Source of the DNA: Pedobacter frigidisoli
Lineage (GTDB): Bacteria; Bacteroidota; Bacteroidia; Sphingobacteriales; Sphingobacteriaceae
Length of the DNA stretch: 64,000 nt
Direction: 5' to 3'
Assembly: GCF_004331675.1 (NCBI RefSeq)
Contig: NZ_SJSN01000009.1
Span: 1 to 64,000, forward strand
Part shown: piece by piece, positions 51,851 through 60,806 of the stretch
Position numbering within the stretch: the first letter of the stretch is position 1
How the letters are laid out: every line of letters starts with the position of its first letter
Made by a program: the position numbers and the translations under genes
The notes under the pieces: model-generated
The model's input: only the letters and a program-made list of their open reading frames with translations
The model's database searches: none
Told to the model about the DNA's origin: nothing

Positions 51851-54331
51851 TTAGTATGGATCCACATCTATCTGCATAAAAACGCCCTTAAACTCTTTTG
51901 TTGCATTAAAATCAGTTAAGGTTTCTTTTAAGGCATCCTTAACTTTTTGAATAGCAGTGTGCTTATCGGCCTTAATAATTATTTGTTTGATGTACAGATT
52001 TCGAACGCGACTAACCAAAGGTTGCTCCGGACCTAAAACCCGTTTTCCAAATTTAGCCTTAAGAATATTCGCCAAAGTAAATGCTGCGTGATCCAATACA
52101 TGAGCATCTTTATGTTTGACGTACAGAAAAATCATCCTTGAAAACGGAGGATAAAGAAACTTTTCCCTTTCTGCAATTTCATCATTGTACATCCCCTCAT
52201 AATCATTATTTACCACCTGTTTTATGATTCGATTATTGGCGTCGTAAGTTTGGATGCAAACATTGCCTTGATCGGCCCGTCTTCCGGCCCTACCTGCAAC
52301 TTGCGCCAATAATTGATAGCTACGTTCGTAAGCCCTAAAATCTGGGTAACCTAGAAGTGTATCGGCGTTGATAACACCAATCAGATTTAAATTATCAAAG
52401 TCCAAACCCTTGGCAACCATTTGCGTACCAATTAAAATATCGGTTTTCTTATCTTGAAAATCATTCAGGATTTGTTGCAAACCATTTTTAGTCCGTGTGC
52501 TATCCATATCCAAACGAGCAACCGTAACATCTGGATATAGAAGCTTCAGTTCTTCTTCAATCCTTTCCGTTCCGAAACCTTTTTGCTCTACATGTACAGA
52601 ACCACAAGCTGGACAGATATTTACGCTACTTTGTTGATAACCGCAATAATGACAATGCAACTTACCGCTACTTTTGTGGTAGGTTAAGCTTACATCGCAG
52701 TTTACGCATTTGGGCGTGTATCCGCAGGTTGCACAAATTAAAATGGTAGCATAGCCTCTTCTATTTTGAAAAAGAACAATCTGCTCCTTTTTTGAAAGGG
52801 CCATATCGATATCCTTAATTAAAACACTGGAAAAATAAGAAACCATTGTTTTTTTCTTGGTTTCTTCTGATATGCTTACCACTTGTTGGTTAGGTAGCTG
52901 CACACCGCCATAGCGTTCTTTCATTTCTACAAGACCATATTTTCCTTGCAAAGCATTGTAATAACTTTCTAAAGAAGGGGTGGCAGAACCCAAAATAACC
53001 TTTGCCTGATGCAAATGCGCAAGGTAAATGGATGCATCTCTGGCTTGATAACGTGGCGCAGGATCATACTGCTTATATGATGGCTCATGCTCTTCATCAA
53101 CCACGATTAATTTTAAATGTTGAAAAGGAAGAAATACTGCAGATCGAGCACCAAGAATTACTTTATAAGCTCCTGTTCTTACTTTATTCCAAATTTCTAC
53201 ACGCTCGCTATTGTTAAATTTAGAGTGATAAACACCAATGGCATTGCCAAAATAACGTTTAATCCGTTCTACAATCTGTGTTGTTAAAGCAATTTCGGGC
53301 AAGAGAAAAAGCACCTGGCCATCGGTATTTTGGATGATTTCTTCAATTAATTTAATATAAACCTGAGTTTTACCAGATGCCGTAACACCATGAAGTAGCA
53401 CAACATCTTTCTCTTCGAAATATTGATTGATTTGCGATAAGGCCTTTTGTTGACCATCGTTAAGTTTAAAATTTACGCTAAACTCTTCATCATGTGCAGC
53501 CAAACGGCTCACAGGACGTTTCATCACTACGAAAATATCTTTATCAGTAAGTGCTTTTAAAGCTCCAGCGCCACAATTACTCTCTTCTAAAAGCTGTTCT
53601 TTGGAAATAGGGAGATTAGATTTTTGCAATTTCAGGTAGCCGAGCAAGGCATCTAACTGTTTTGGCGCCCGTTCTAAAACCGAAAAAAGTTGTTTTAAGT
53701 GTTCTTGGTCTGTATAAAAATCATTCAATAATATAAACGATTTTAATAAGGGCTTATATTTCTGCACAACCTCCTCAGCCACTAAAACCAGTTCTTTCTC
53801 CAATAAATTATTGATAATGGGATAAACCGTTTTTTGTCCTAAGAGTTTGGAAACATCGTTAACAGTTAATTTTTCTTGTTTTTTTAATGCGCTAATAATG
53901 ATTTCTTCTTTTTCCGTGAGTACAATTTCATCGCTAAAATCATCTCGTAGAATTAGAATGGTTTCACTTGCCAATTTTAAACTAGCAGGTAAGGCGGCAG
54001 ACATTACATCGCCCTCATTACACATGTAGTAATTGGTCATCCAAGCCCAAAACTTTAATTGTGTTGGTGTAATTACGGGCTCAGAATCGATTACATCGAT
54101 AATATATTTAGCTTCATAAATGGTTGGCGGAACTGTAGAAATCCCACTAATTAAGGCCGTATAAATTTTATGTTTACCAAATTGAACAACTACACGCTTT
54201 CCGATTTCAATTTGATCATTCAAATCAAAAGGCACACGATAAGTATAGTTTTTCGCCAAAGATAAAGGCAAAATAACTTCCACAAAAAGTGTTTCTCTTT
54301 CTGAAAAAATATCGTTTTCGAAAGTATCCAT
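51851..54331 (-). CDS. priA: Primosomal protein N' (replication restart helicase)
   Basis: An 826-residue PriA. The N-terminal 3'-DNA-binding domain starts FVEVILPLSLAKNYTYRVP. Helicase motifs are Walker A GVTASGKTQVYI, the DEAH-type box VVDEEHEPSYKQ, GTQMVAKGLDFDN and VAGRAGR. The zinc-binding cysteines occur in pairs (CATCGYTPKCVNC, CHYCG, CPAC). It restarts stalled replication forks. Its ATG overlaps the DUF423 stop by one base, so the two are coupled. Confidence 0.95.
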   Translation of the reverse strand: MDTFENDIFSERETLFVEVILPLSLAKNYTYRVPFDLNDQIEIGKRVVVQFGKHKIYTALISGISTVPPTIYEAKYIIDVIDSEPVITPTQLKFWAWMTNYYMCNEGDVMSAALPASLKLASETILILRDDFSDEIVLTEKEEIIISALKKQEKLTVNDVSKLLGQKTVYPIINNLLEKELVLVAEEVVQKYKPLLKSFILLNDFYTDQEHLKQLFSVLERAPKQLDALLGYLKLQKSNLPISKEQLLEESNCGAGALKALTDKDIFVVMKRPVSRLAAHDEEFSVNFKLNDGQQKALSQINQYFEEKDVVLLHGVTASGKTQVYIKLIEEIIQNTDGQVLFLLPEIALTTQIVERIKRYFGNAIGVYHSKFNNSERVEIWNKVRTGAYKVILGARSAVFLPFQHLKLIVVDEEHEPSYKQYDPAPRYQARDASIYLAHLHQAKVILGSATPSLESYYNALQGKYGLVEMKERYGGVQLPNQQVVSISEETKKKTMVSYFSSVLIKDIDMALSKKEQIVLFQNRRGYATILICATCGYTPKCVNCDVSLTYHKSSGKLHCHYCGYQQSSVNICPACGSVHVEQKGFGTERIEEELKLLYPDVTVARLDMDSTRTKNGLQQILNDFQDKKTDILIGTQMVAKGLDFDNLNLIGVINADTLLGYPDFRAYERSYQLLAQVAGRAGRRADQGNVCIQTYDANNRIIKQVVNNDYEGMYNDEIAEREKFLYPPFSRMIFLYVKHKDAHVLDHAAFTLANILKAKFGKRVLGPEQPLVSRVRNLYIKQIIIKADKHTAIQKVKDALKETLTDFNATKEFKGVFMQIDVDPY

Positions 54332-54717
54332 TATTTATCCTTAAATGCCGCAAAAAATAGCATTATCCAACCTAAAACAAATAGAAGCCCGCCAATTGGG
54401 GTTAACGGACCGATTATATTTACAAAATCTAATTTTAAAATGCTCCGAGTTGCTAGTAAATATAACGAGCCTGAGAACAGAATAATTCCGAAAGTAAAGC
54501 AGAAATAAGCAATATTAATGAGCTTGTTTCTATACCTTGCAAAAGTAGAAAGGTACAGCAATGCAAATGTATGATAGAACTGATAATCAACCCCTTTTTG
54601 CCAAATTTCTAGTGAGGCACTATCGATTGAGGCCTTTAAGCCATGAGCGCCAAACGCACCAAATAAAACAGCAACAACACCAAAAAACGAGGCGGTAAGA
54701 ATTATTCGTTTATTCAT
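54331..54717 (-). CDS. DUF423 small membrane protein
   Basis: 128 residues with four predicted membrane helices. DUF423/YgdD-type motifs are FGAFGAHGLK near residue 22 and QFYHTFALLYL. The function of the family is not established. It is the first gene of the DUF423-priA pair (TAATG overlap). It is divergent from the gene at 54807. Confidence 0.85.
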   Translation of the reverse strand: MNKRIILTASFFGVVAVLFGAFGAHGLKASIDSASLEIWQKGVDYQFYHTFALLYLSTFARYRNKLINIAYFCFTFGIILFSGSLYLLATRSILKLDFVNIIGPLTPIGGLLFVLGWIMLFFAAFKDK

Positions 54718-54806
54718 AATTTTCGCTTAAAGCAATCGCTAAATTAATAAATTGGTAAAGAACTTCTCACTAATCAATGTAATAAATTAAATTTGTTGCA
54801 CAGCAA

Positions 54807-56375
54807 ATGAAAAAGATCATCATTTTAGTAAGCGTATTATTTTTGAGTGTTGCCTTTATGGCATACTACTATTTTTCTAAGTTAGGAACGGAAAATGAGG
54901 CGAAAGATTTGGCTTTGCAATCAGCAACCAATAATGCGGCAATCGTGTTTGCATTTCAAAACGATAAAAGTTTTTACCAGATTATTTCAGGACAGAATCT
55001 TATTCAACAGGTACTCGGTGAAGATAAAACCGTTTTGCTAAAGCAGCTGAAAGAAAGCTTTATTAATGATAACGTTCTAAACAACTACATTCAAGATCAG
55101 CAAATCTATATCAGCGTTCTGCCTGATTCGAATAAAACACTTAATTTCCTATTAACGGTTCAAATTCAACCTGATAAAAATATCAATCAGTTTTACGAGC
55201 AAATAAAAGGTAAAAAGCAAATTAGGAAAATTGAGGATAATCTATATACTACCAACTTAAATGATAGCTCAACTGTTTTTATCGGAATCCAAAATCAAGT
55301 TGTAACCCTTTCTACCTCCCTAAAATTGATTAAAGATGCTGGCATTCGGCTAACTGAAAATCCTTTTACCGCCTACATTAAAGAAAGTAACAGATTAACG
55401 AAGAGTATTTTATTACATGCCTACATCAACTTTAATCAATCGCCATTACTATTGAAAAATATTGTTGCAGGAAATTTAAATGGTGAGATCACTTTTTTGA
55501 ACAAGCAAAATAGTTTCGCGACCTTAAACTACAATTTCAGTAAAGAAAAAATTCTGTTTAACGGCAGTACGGAGTTAAAATCGGCAGATAATTATTTAAA
55601 GTTGTTTGAGGATCTGCAACCACAAAGTACTTCAATTCAAAATATATTACCTGATAATACTGCTAATTATGCCTTGTATGTTTATGATGATTATAGAAAT
55701 TGGATCAAAAAACTGGCAAGCTGGCAAGAACAAAAGAATGAAACCAACAAGATAAGTGCAGTAGTTAAAAATATTAAAAATGAATATCGAACGGATTTGA
55801 ACACCATATTTCCAGTTTACACCAAAAATCAGTTCATATTATTTCAATTAAGTACTACAGAAAAACTTGGTGCAATATTATTAAACAATGGAGAAAAGGT
55901 GAAGCAGCTTTTGCTTGATGTTAGCGCCGATTATAACGAGGATATCAAACTTTTTAAATCATCGGATATATTGTACGCTTACTTCGGGGAGCCATTTAAA
56001 AAATTCGGCAGGCCTTATTACACCATCATCGACAATAACTTGATCGTTGCCAACAATGCGAGTACAATTCAATCATTTTTAAACAATTATAAAAACAATA
56101 GATTATTAATTCAAACCCCACAGTATTTGGATGCAATGAACCAACTTTCTGCAAAATCTAATGTAAGCTATTACATCAATATCAAAAATTCTTTCTCTAT
56201 TTTTAGAAGTACTATCCAATCATCATTTTATAAACATTTAAGTGCCGATAGTGGTTTAAAAAGCTTCGACACCTTTTACTATCAAATGAGTACCGATAAA
56301 AACAAGTTCATTACTAACTTGCTTTTAAACAAATATTTAAAGCCAGAAATACCAGATTCATTAAGCAACCGTTAA
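54807..56375 (+). CDS. Hypothetical membrane-anchored protein, DUF3352-like size
   Basis: 522 residues. One N-terminal membrane anchor (KKIIILVSVLFLSVAFMAYYYF, without a cleavage site) precedes a long exported region rich in Asn, Ile and Lys (FQNDKSFYQIISGQNLIQQVLG ... TSIQNILPDNTANYALYVYDD). No catalytic motif is visible. Repeated mixed alpha/beta patterns recall large exported proteins of unknown function in Bacteroidota. It lies 30 nt upstream of an outer-membrane beta-barrel gene, so an envelope role is likely by context only. Confidence 0.6.
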   Translation: MKKIIILVSVLFLSVAFMAYYYFSKLGTENEAKDLALQSATNNAAIVFAFQNDKSFYQIISGQNLIQQVLGEDKTVLLKQLKESFINDNVLNNYIQDQQIYISVLPDSNKTLNFLLTVQIQPDKNINQFYEQIKGKKQIRKIEDNLYTTNLNDSSTVFIGIQNQVVTLSTSLKLIKDAGIRLTENPFTAYIKESNRLTKSILLHAYINFNQSPLLLKNIVAGNLNGEITFLNKQNSFATLNYNFSKEKILFNGSTELKSADNYLKLFEDLQPQSTSIQNILPDNTANYALYVYDDYRNWIKKLASWQEQKNETNKISAVVKNIKNEYRTDLNTIFPVYTKNQFILFQLSTTEKLGAILLNNGEKVKQLLLDVSADYNEDIKLFKSSDILYAYFGEPFKKFGRPYYTIIDNNLIVANNASTIQSFLNNYKNNRLLIQTPQYLDAMNQLSAKSNVSYYINIKNSFSIFRSTIQSSFYKHLSADSGLKSFDTFYYQMSTDKNKFITNLLLNKYLKPEIPDSLSNR

Positions 56376-56405
56376 TAAGAAAACGAGCCTAGAAAACTAT
56401 TTTAC

Positions 56406-57815
56406 ATGAAGAAACTTTTACTTGCGTTACTGGCAATGGCCAGCTTCCTATCTGTTAATGCACAACAATATGCCCTATTTGGTAGCAAAACTATGTTTGA
56501 TGCATTCGAAAATCCATCCCAGAAATCATTTACACTAGATTCTTCGAGGAAGTTTTCATCAAATTTCTTTTTGCCATACTTTGGCGTTAATTCCTTGAAT
56601 AAAGGAACATCAAAATATGCCATTAGAAAACTAACTCAAGAAGGAGTGTACGATACTAAATCCCTTCCAATTGGAAATGGAGAGCTTAATCATTTCTACG
56701 AGAATAGCAATATTTATGTGGCAACATTTAGAATGTTTATCTCCTACAAATACCAAAAAGAACTTGGTTTGGCCTGGCAGATCAGATCAGATTCTCATAT
56801 CGATTACACGAATGAAACGTTGGCTATTTTCGATTCTTATGAACGGTTTAATCCTGGAGTAGAATATAATGATATCTTCAATACTAAGGGTTATCAGCAA
56901 ACCTATCATCAGTTTAGCGTCACTTATAGGGAGAATTGGGATAAACGCCTAGCTTTCGGCGTTAAAGCGAGTTTACTAAGTGGAATAGCCTACAATAAAT
57001 TAGATGTTTCAGATTCTTATTTATACCTCGACCCTGAATCTGATGCCTTACAGATTGGACTTGCTGGTGTTTACTCAGGAAGTTTTTCACGTACAAATGA
57101 GCTTAGAAAGAAAACGCTCATCCCAACCTTTAAAAACCCTGGGCTATCTTTAAGTTTCGGCACAAATTACACAACAAAGAAAGGTTTGTTTTTGATGGCC
57201 AATGTAAAAGATTTGGGTTTCATTTGGTGGCGCAGCAATACGCATAGAACTACAGTTAATCAACTAACACAAATTGACGATTTAGCTTTTAATCAAAGTA
57301 ACACAAACGAGCAGATAAAGGACATTTTTAGGTTAAATGAGCAAAGCAAAAAGTTCTTAGCTCCAACCAATGCTAAAATTGATGTTTATGCATCAAGACG
57401 GTACGGGTTTTATAAACCTGCATTAGCGATTTCCAAAAGTCTTTTTTACAAAGGTGGTGATGTTGCTGTTGTAAATGAGTTTATTCTCAATGGCCTTTCA
57501 GCTGCTGTAACGCCATCCTATAATTTTAATGATGTTTTTATGGTTGGCTTGCAAGGCAAATATCAAAGTCCTAATTTCGAGATTTTTATGGGAACTGATA
57601 ATTTGGTAGCAACCAGTTTCCAAGGTTTGGGGATTCTTAATAATGATGCCGCAGTAGGTTCTGGTCCAAATGGTGCATCATTTTACATGGGAGTTGGAAT
57701 TAAGTTTGGCAATGTTGTAAACCACCCTCAATTTAGTGATACCATGCCGGGCATAAATGATAATGAAGGTGGAAGTTTCTTTAAAAATCTATTTTCTATT
57801 TTTAGACGGAAATAA
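56406..57815 (+). CDS. DUF5723-type outer-membrane protein
   Basis: 469 residues. The signal peptide ends SVNAQ. The mature protein consists of alternating polar/hydrophobic strands with aromatic girdles, and near the end SFYMGVGIKFGNVVNH, as in porin-like barrels. The pattern ALFGSKTMFDAFENPSQ at the start is characteristic of DUF5723 proteins in Bacteroidota. Cargo is unknown. It is probably co-transcribed with the gene at 54807. It meets tsaB convergently with only 2 nt between stops. Confidence 0.75.
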   Translation: MKKLLLALLAMASFLSVNAQQYALFGSKTMFDAFENPSQKSFTLDSSRKFSSNFFLPYFGVNSLNKGTSKYAIRKLTQEGVYDTKSLPIGNGELNHFYENSNIYVATFRMFISYKYQKELGLAWQIRSDSHIDYTNETLAIFDSYERFNPGVEYNDIFNTKGYQQTYHQFSVTYRENWDKRLAFGVKASLLSGIAYNKLDVSDSYLYLDPESDALQIGLAGVYSGSFSRTNELRKKTLIPTFKNPGLSLSFGTNYTTKKGLFLMANVKDLGFIWWRSNTHRTTVNQLTQIDDLAFNQSNTNEQIKDIFRLNEQSKKFLAPTNAKIDVYASRRYGFYKPALAISKSLFYKGGDVAVVNEFILNGLSAAVTPSYNFNDVFMVGLQGKYQSPNFEIFMGTDNLVATSFQGLGILNNDAAVGSGPNGASFYMGVGIKFGNVVNHPQFSDTMPGINDNEGGSFFKNLFSIFRRK

Positions 57816-57817
57816 TT

Positions 57818-58504
57818 TTAAACCTTTTTCTTAGGTTGAGTCACTACAAAATCTTTTAGATAGAAAGGCTCGAAATATGCAACATCCTCAAAATTAGTCT
57901 TATAAAAGACTTCGTTTGCCAATTTTGACATGTAATTAGCGGAGTTAAAATTAGCTTCGCTAAAGTTTGCATTTGCATGATTTAAAGTTTCTGCACATTT
58001 TGCAGCACCATCGCCTAAGAAAGTAATTTTATTTTGGGCCAGCAAATGCTCAAAGCTATTTTCATCGATTATTTTCGCTGATGTTGGTTCCAAGATATCA
58101 AGTTTCGAGTCAAAAACAGACGTATAAACTTCCATTCTTCTCGCATCAATCATTGGGCAAATTAAGCCTGTGTAATTTGGGTTTTTAATAAGAAAACCAG
58201 CAGCCATCATCTCCAAGGTTTCAATAGCGATTAGTGGTTTTTCTAAAGCATAACACAAACCTTTTGCGGTAGAAACCCCAATACGAAGTCCAGTGTATGA
58301 TCCTGGCCCTTTACTTACTGCAATAGCATCTAAATCAGCATAGGCTAATCCCGCAGACTTTATCACTTCATCAATAAATAAGGTAAGGTTTCGAGCATGT
58401 AAATTTTGACCGCTTTCTTCTTTCACAAAAACTGTTTTTCCATCAATTGATAAAGCTACCGAGCAAAATGAGGTAGCAGTTTCTATTTGAAGTATTTTAG
58501 CCAT
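57818..58504 (-). CDS. tsaB: tRNA threonylcarbamoyladenosine biosynthesis protein TsaB
   Basis: 228 residues of the ASKHA-fold family. Motifs are ILQIETATSFCSVALS at the start, NLHARNLTLFIDEVIKSAGL and the conserved AVSKGPGSYTGLRIGVSTAKGLCYAL. TsaB binds TsaD to make t6A37 in tRNAs reading ANN codons. It follows yidD in the same direction (58 nt). Confidence 0.93.
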   Translation of the reverse strand: MAKILQIETATSFCSVALSIDGKTVFVKEESGQNLHARNLTLFIDEVIKSAGLAYADLDAIAVSKGPGSYTGLRIGVSTAKGLCYALEKPLIAIETLEMMAAGFLIKNPNYTGLICPMIDARRMEVYTSVFDSKLDILEPTSAKIIDENSFEHLLAQNKITFLGDGAAKCAETLNHANANFSEANFNSANYMSKLANEVFYKTNFEDVAYFEPFYLKDFVVTQPKKKV

Positions 58505-58562
58505 GATGCAAAGGTATTAATAAATGTAAGATGGAAAATGGATAATGGAATGGAAATTTACT

Positions 58563-58793
58563 TTACGGAACAGGGTCATGCCCATGCGCTCCCCAAGGAT
58601 GACAACGTCCAATTCGCTTTAAAGCCATCCAACCGCCTTTAAATGGACCATGTTTTCGAATTGCCTCAATTCCGTACTGTGAACAAGTAGGTGTAAACCT
58701 GCAATTTGCACCAAGCATTGGCGAAATGGCGTATTGATAAATTCTTATCAAGCCCAAAAAAAACCATCCAAATATTTTATTGATGAACTTCAT
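58563..58793 (-). CDS. yidD: Membrane protein insertion efficiency factor YidD
   Basis: 76 residues. The N-terminal amphipathic segment is followed by the family core [33 protein letters not shown] and the cysteine-containing [15 protein letters not shown]. All three conserved cysteines are present. YidD aids YidC-dependent insertion of membrane proteins. Its start overlaps rnpA by 17 nt. yidC/oxaA is not in the window. Confidence 0.95.
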   Translation of the reverse strand: MKFINKIFGWFFLGLIRIYQYAISPMLGANCRFTPTCSQYGIEAIRKHGPFKGGWMALKRIGRCHPWGAHGHDPVP

Positions 58794-59175
58794 TTGGCTG
58801 AATTAAACTTTTAAAGCGTTTAAAAGTAGCGATCAGTTTTTTCTGGATAAAAGCAAATTCATATTTATCCTTACCCACAAATTGAATGGAAAATAGCAGC
58901 AAACCTTTATCGGTTGGCAATTGGGTATAGAAATTTTCTTCTTTATTTAAACGATAAGCCTCCCGAATGCGACGCTTGAGCAGATTACGATCTACTGCTC
59001 TTTTATATCTCTTTTTTGGAACGTTAATTACCACCTGCACCTGTACAGCAGCAGGTTCATTAACGAAAAGATAGGAGACCCGAAAAGGGTATAATAAAAA
59101 AGAAGAACCGTTTTTAAACAGCAGATCTAAATGTTTTCTGCTGCATAACCGTTCTTCTTTCTTGAATGTGTACAT
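58777..59175 (-). CDS. rnpA: Ribonuclease P protein component
   Basis: 132 residues from the ATG at 59175. A longer frame begins at 59238, but its extra residues are not family-like and overlap a hairpin. Signatures are [36 protein letters not shown] and the RNA-binding [16 protein letters not shown]. It binds the M1 RNA to process tRNA 5' ends. It overlaps yidD by 17 nt and follows rpmH, the classical order. Confidence 0.93.
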   Translation of the reverse strand: MYTFKKEERLCSRKHLDLLFKNGSSFLLYPFRVSYLFVNEPAAVQVQVVINVPKKRYKRAVDRNLLKRRIREAYRLNKEENFYTQLPTDKGLLLFSIQFVGKDKYEFAFIQKKLIATFKRFKSLIQPNEVHQ

Positions 59176-59193
59176 ATATTTTGATTGATAATT

Positions 59194-59236
59194 GCAGATT
59201 TTGATCTGCCGATTCCGATTGCTCGGAAAAGCAATC
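59194..59236. other. Two hairpins between rpmH and rnpA
   Basis: GCAGAT (59194-59199) pairs with ATCTGC (59204-59209) around a 4-nt loop, and GATTGC (59217-59222) with GCAATC (59231-59236) around 8 nt. They lie in the mRNA between rpmH and rnpA and could be processing or attenuation sites. Confidence 0.4.
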
Positions 59237-59241
59237 AAAAA

Positions 59242-59400
59242 TTATGCTTTATGCTTGCGTTCGTCAGAAACTGTTAATCTTTTTCTTCCTTTAGCACGAC
59301 GTGATGCTAATACTCGTCTGCCGTTAGCTGTTGCCATTCTTTCGCGGAAGCCGTGTTTGTTTCTTCTCTTTCTTTGCGAAGGTTGGTATGTTCTTTTCAT
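59242..59400 (-). CDS. rpmH: Ribosomal protein L34
   Basis: 52 residues, found directly from the sequence because it is short. It reads [18 protein letters not shown] and continues [19 protein letters not shown], the universal L34 sequence, with a slightly longer C-terminus (DERKHKA). It is the first gene of the rpmH-rnpA-yidD-tsaB set. A well-matched -33/-7 promoter lies upstream. dnaA and gyrB are not visible. Confidence 0.97.
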   Translation of the reverse strand: MKRTYQPSQRKRRNKHGFRERMATANGRRVLASRRAKGRKRLTVSDERKHKA

Positions 59401-59440
59401 GACTGTATATTACTTATTATAATTTCAAAATTAAGAGGTG

Positions 59441-59472
59441 CAAATATAAAGCGATTTCTCTACAATTGCAAA
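59441..59472 (-). promoter_or_regulatory. -33/-7 promoter of rpmH
   Basis: On the minus strand, TTTG (59472-59469) is followed after 20 nt by TATATTTG (59448-59441), a full match to the Bacteroidota promoter with ideal spacing. It lies 40 nt before the rpmH ATG. Confidence 0.8.
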
Positions 59473-59640
59473 TACGATTAACTTTTATTTTTCTATTTGA
59501 AAAGCAAATGTAGTAATTCTTTTGAAAATTCAGTCCGCCCCCGCTTCTGCTGGCAGAAAAAGCCAGCATCTCGCTACGGTCGGGTTTAGATTATGTTGTT
59601 TTCTACAGCTATTCATGCCGCACCATGCAAATCGTTTAAC
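59473..59640. other. Spacer with a TGCTGGC/GCCAGCA hairpin
   Basis: Near 59550-59572, TGCTGGC and GCCAGCA form a perfect 7-bp stem in an otherwise GC-richer word (CAGTCCGCCCCCGCTTC). It resembles other dispersed intergenic elements and holds no ORF. Confidence 0.45.
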
Positions 59641-59819
59641 CACAATACGTTTCTACGGAACGAAAATATGTAATTGCAAATTTATATACCAATGAGTCAT
59701 CCCGATCGGACGAAATTGGAATGACCTTAATGCTACTAGCTTAAGTCTCGTCCCAGCGGGACGACTCATGGGTAGCAAAAACAAAAGCAATTTGTTTCGT
59801 TCCGTAGGAACGTTTGATG
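59641..59819. repeat. Nested imperfect palindrome, MITE-like element
   Basis: The outer arms carry ACGTTTCTACGGAACGAAA (59648-59666) and, in complement, TTTCGTTCCGTAGGAACGT (59795-59813). Inner arms are ATGAGTCATCCCGATCGGA (59692-59710) and CCCAGCGGGACGACTCAT (59752-59769). About 30 nt in the centre are unpaired. No transposase or ORF lies within. This size and structure suit a non-autonomous mobile element or a regulatory RNA hairpin. Confidence 0.65.
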
Positions 59820-59874
59820 AATAGGCTAATAAACGGAAAAAGGCTTAAAATAGAATCACAGGCTTAAATTATCT

Positions 59875-59993
59875 AAACCTGGTTGTAGGGAAAATCCTTT
59901 CCTTGCTTTTAAATTTACTAACGCCTCTAAAGCAGCTGATTATTGGCGTTAGTAAATTTGCAAGGAAAGATTGCAACGTAAAACAGGACTGAC
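59875..59993. repeat. Variable-hairpin repeat element, copy C
   Basis: The left border AACCTGGTTGTAGGG is followed by a long inverted repeat: 59897-59925 pairs with 59945-59969 over 25 bp, with one 4-nt T insertion. The right border is GTAAAACAGGACTGAC (59978-59993). The inner part ACTAACGC/GCGTTAGT recurs in the terminator at 16541-16589. Confidence 0.65.
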
Positions 59994-60071
59994 GATAATC
60001 TGAGCAGTTCAATTACTTTCCAAAAAAAATATCAATATTCAACGTGAATAAAATCAAGAGTTTAACTTGTT

Positions 60072-60806
60072 TTACAGCCCTAAAGCGGTTTTCAGTTTCA
60101 CATAGCCCGTTTTGCTTACAGGCAACCAAATATCTGATTTTAGCAAAACCACGTAACTATCCTTTTCTTTCAATTCGATTTTTGTAACCTGCGCAAGATT
60201 GATAATATAGGAACGATGAATGCGAATAAATTGACTTGGGTCTAGCGTTTGCTCGAAATAAGCCATGGTTTTATTTTTAAAGAAAGCGCCATCAATGGTG
60301 CTTAACTTCACATAATCATCATCGGCTTCGAGGTAATTAATATCTCCGGTTGGAATAATTTTTATCACGCCATCTTTTTTTACCACTACCCTATTATTTT
60401 GCGCCGGACTTAAAGCCGCAGCATCTAAAACGGCTTCAGTGTTTTGGCCTTGGCTTAAACGTGATGGAAGTTTTTTAATCGCAGCCTCAAACCTTGCTTT
60501 ATCGATTGGTTTAAGCAAATAATCTACCGCATTAACTTCAAAAGCCTTAATTGCGTACTCATCAAAAGCAGTTGTAAAAATTACGGCGGGCTTATCTTCA
60601 ACAAGCTCTAGCATTTCGAAACCACTTATTTTAGGCATTTGTATATCCAAAAATATAAGATCGGGCTTATGCAAAGTAATTGCTTTTAATCCCTCAAAAC
60701 CGTCGCAACATTCGGCTACAACTTCTATTTCAGGGTGATCGGTAAGATAAAATTTAACAATATCTCTCGCTAAAGGTTCATCATCAATTAGTATCGTTCT
60801 GATCAT
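60072..60806 (-). CDS. LytTR-family response regulator
   Basis: 244 residues. The receiver has phospho-acceptor Asp54 in IFLDIQMPKISG and YLLKPIDKARF. The LytTR domain spans about 135-240 (GDINYLEADDDYVKL, FIRIHRSYIINLAQV). It overlaps the upstream kinase gene by 23 nt, so they form one translated pair. Genes controlled are unknown, but the LiaF-like gene at the head of the same operon suggests an envelope-stress circuit. Confidence 0.93.
   Translation of the reverse strand: MIRTILIDDEPLARDIVKFYLTDHPEIEVVAECCDGFEGLKAITLHKPDLIFLDIQMPKISGFEMLELVEDKPAVIFTTAFDEYAIKAFEVNAVDYLLKPIDKARFEAAIKKLPSRLSQGQNTEAVLDAAALSPAQNNRVVVKKDGVIKIIPTGDINYLEADDDYVKLSTIDGAFFKNKTMAYFEQTLDPSQFIRIHRSYIINLAQVTKIELKEKDSYVVLLKSDIWLPVSKTGYVKLKTALGL

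Noticed and set aside
59192..59422. Plus-strand frame of 76 codons opposite rpmH
   Set aside because: The minus strand encodes a perfect L34 with a strong promoter.
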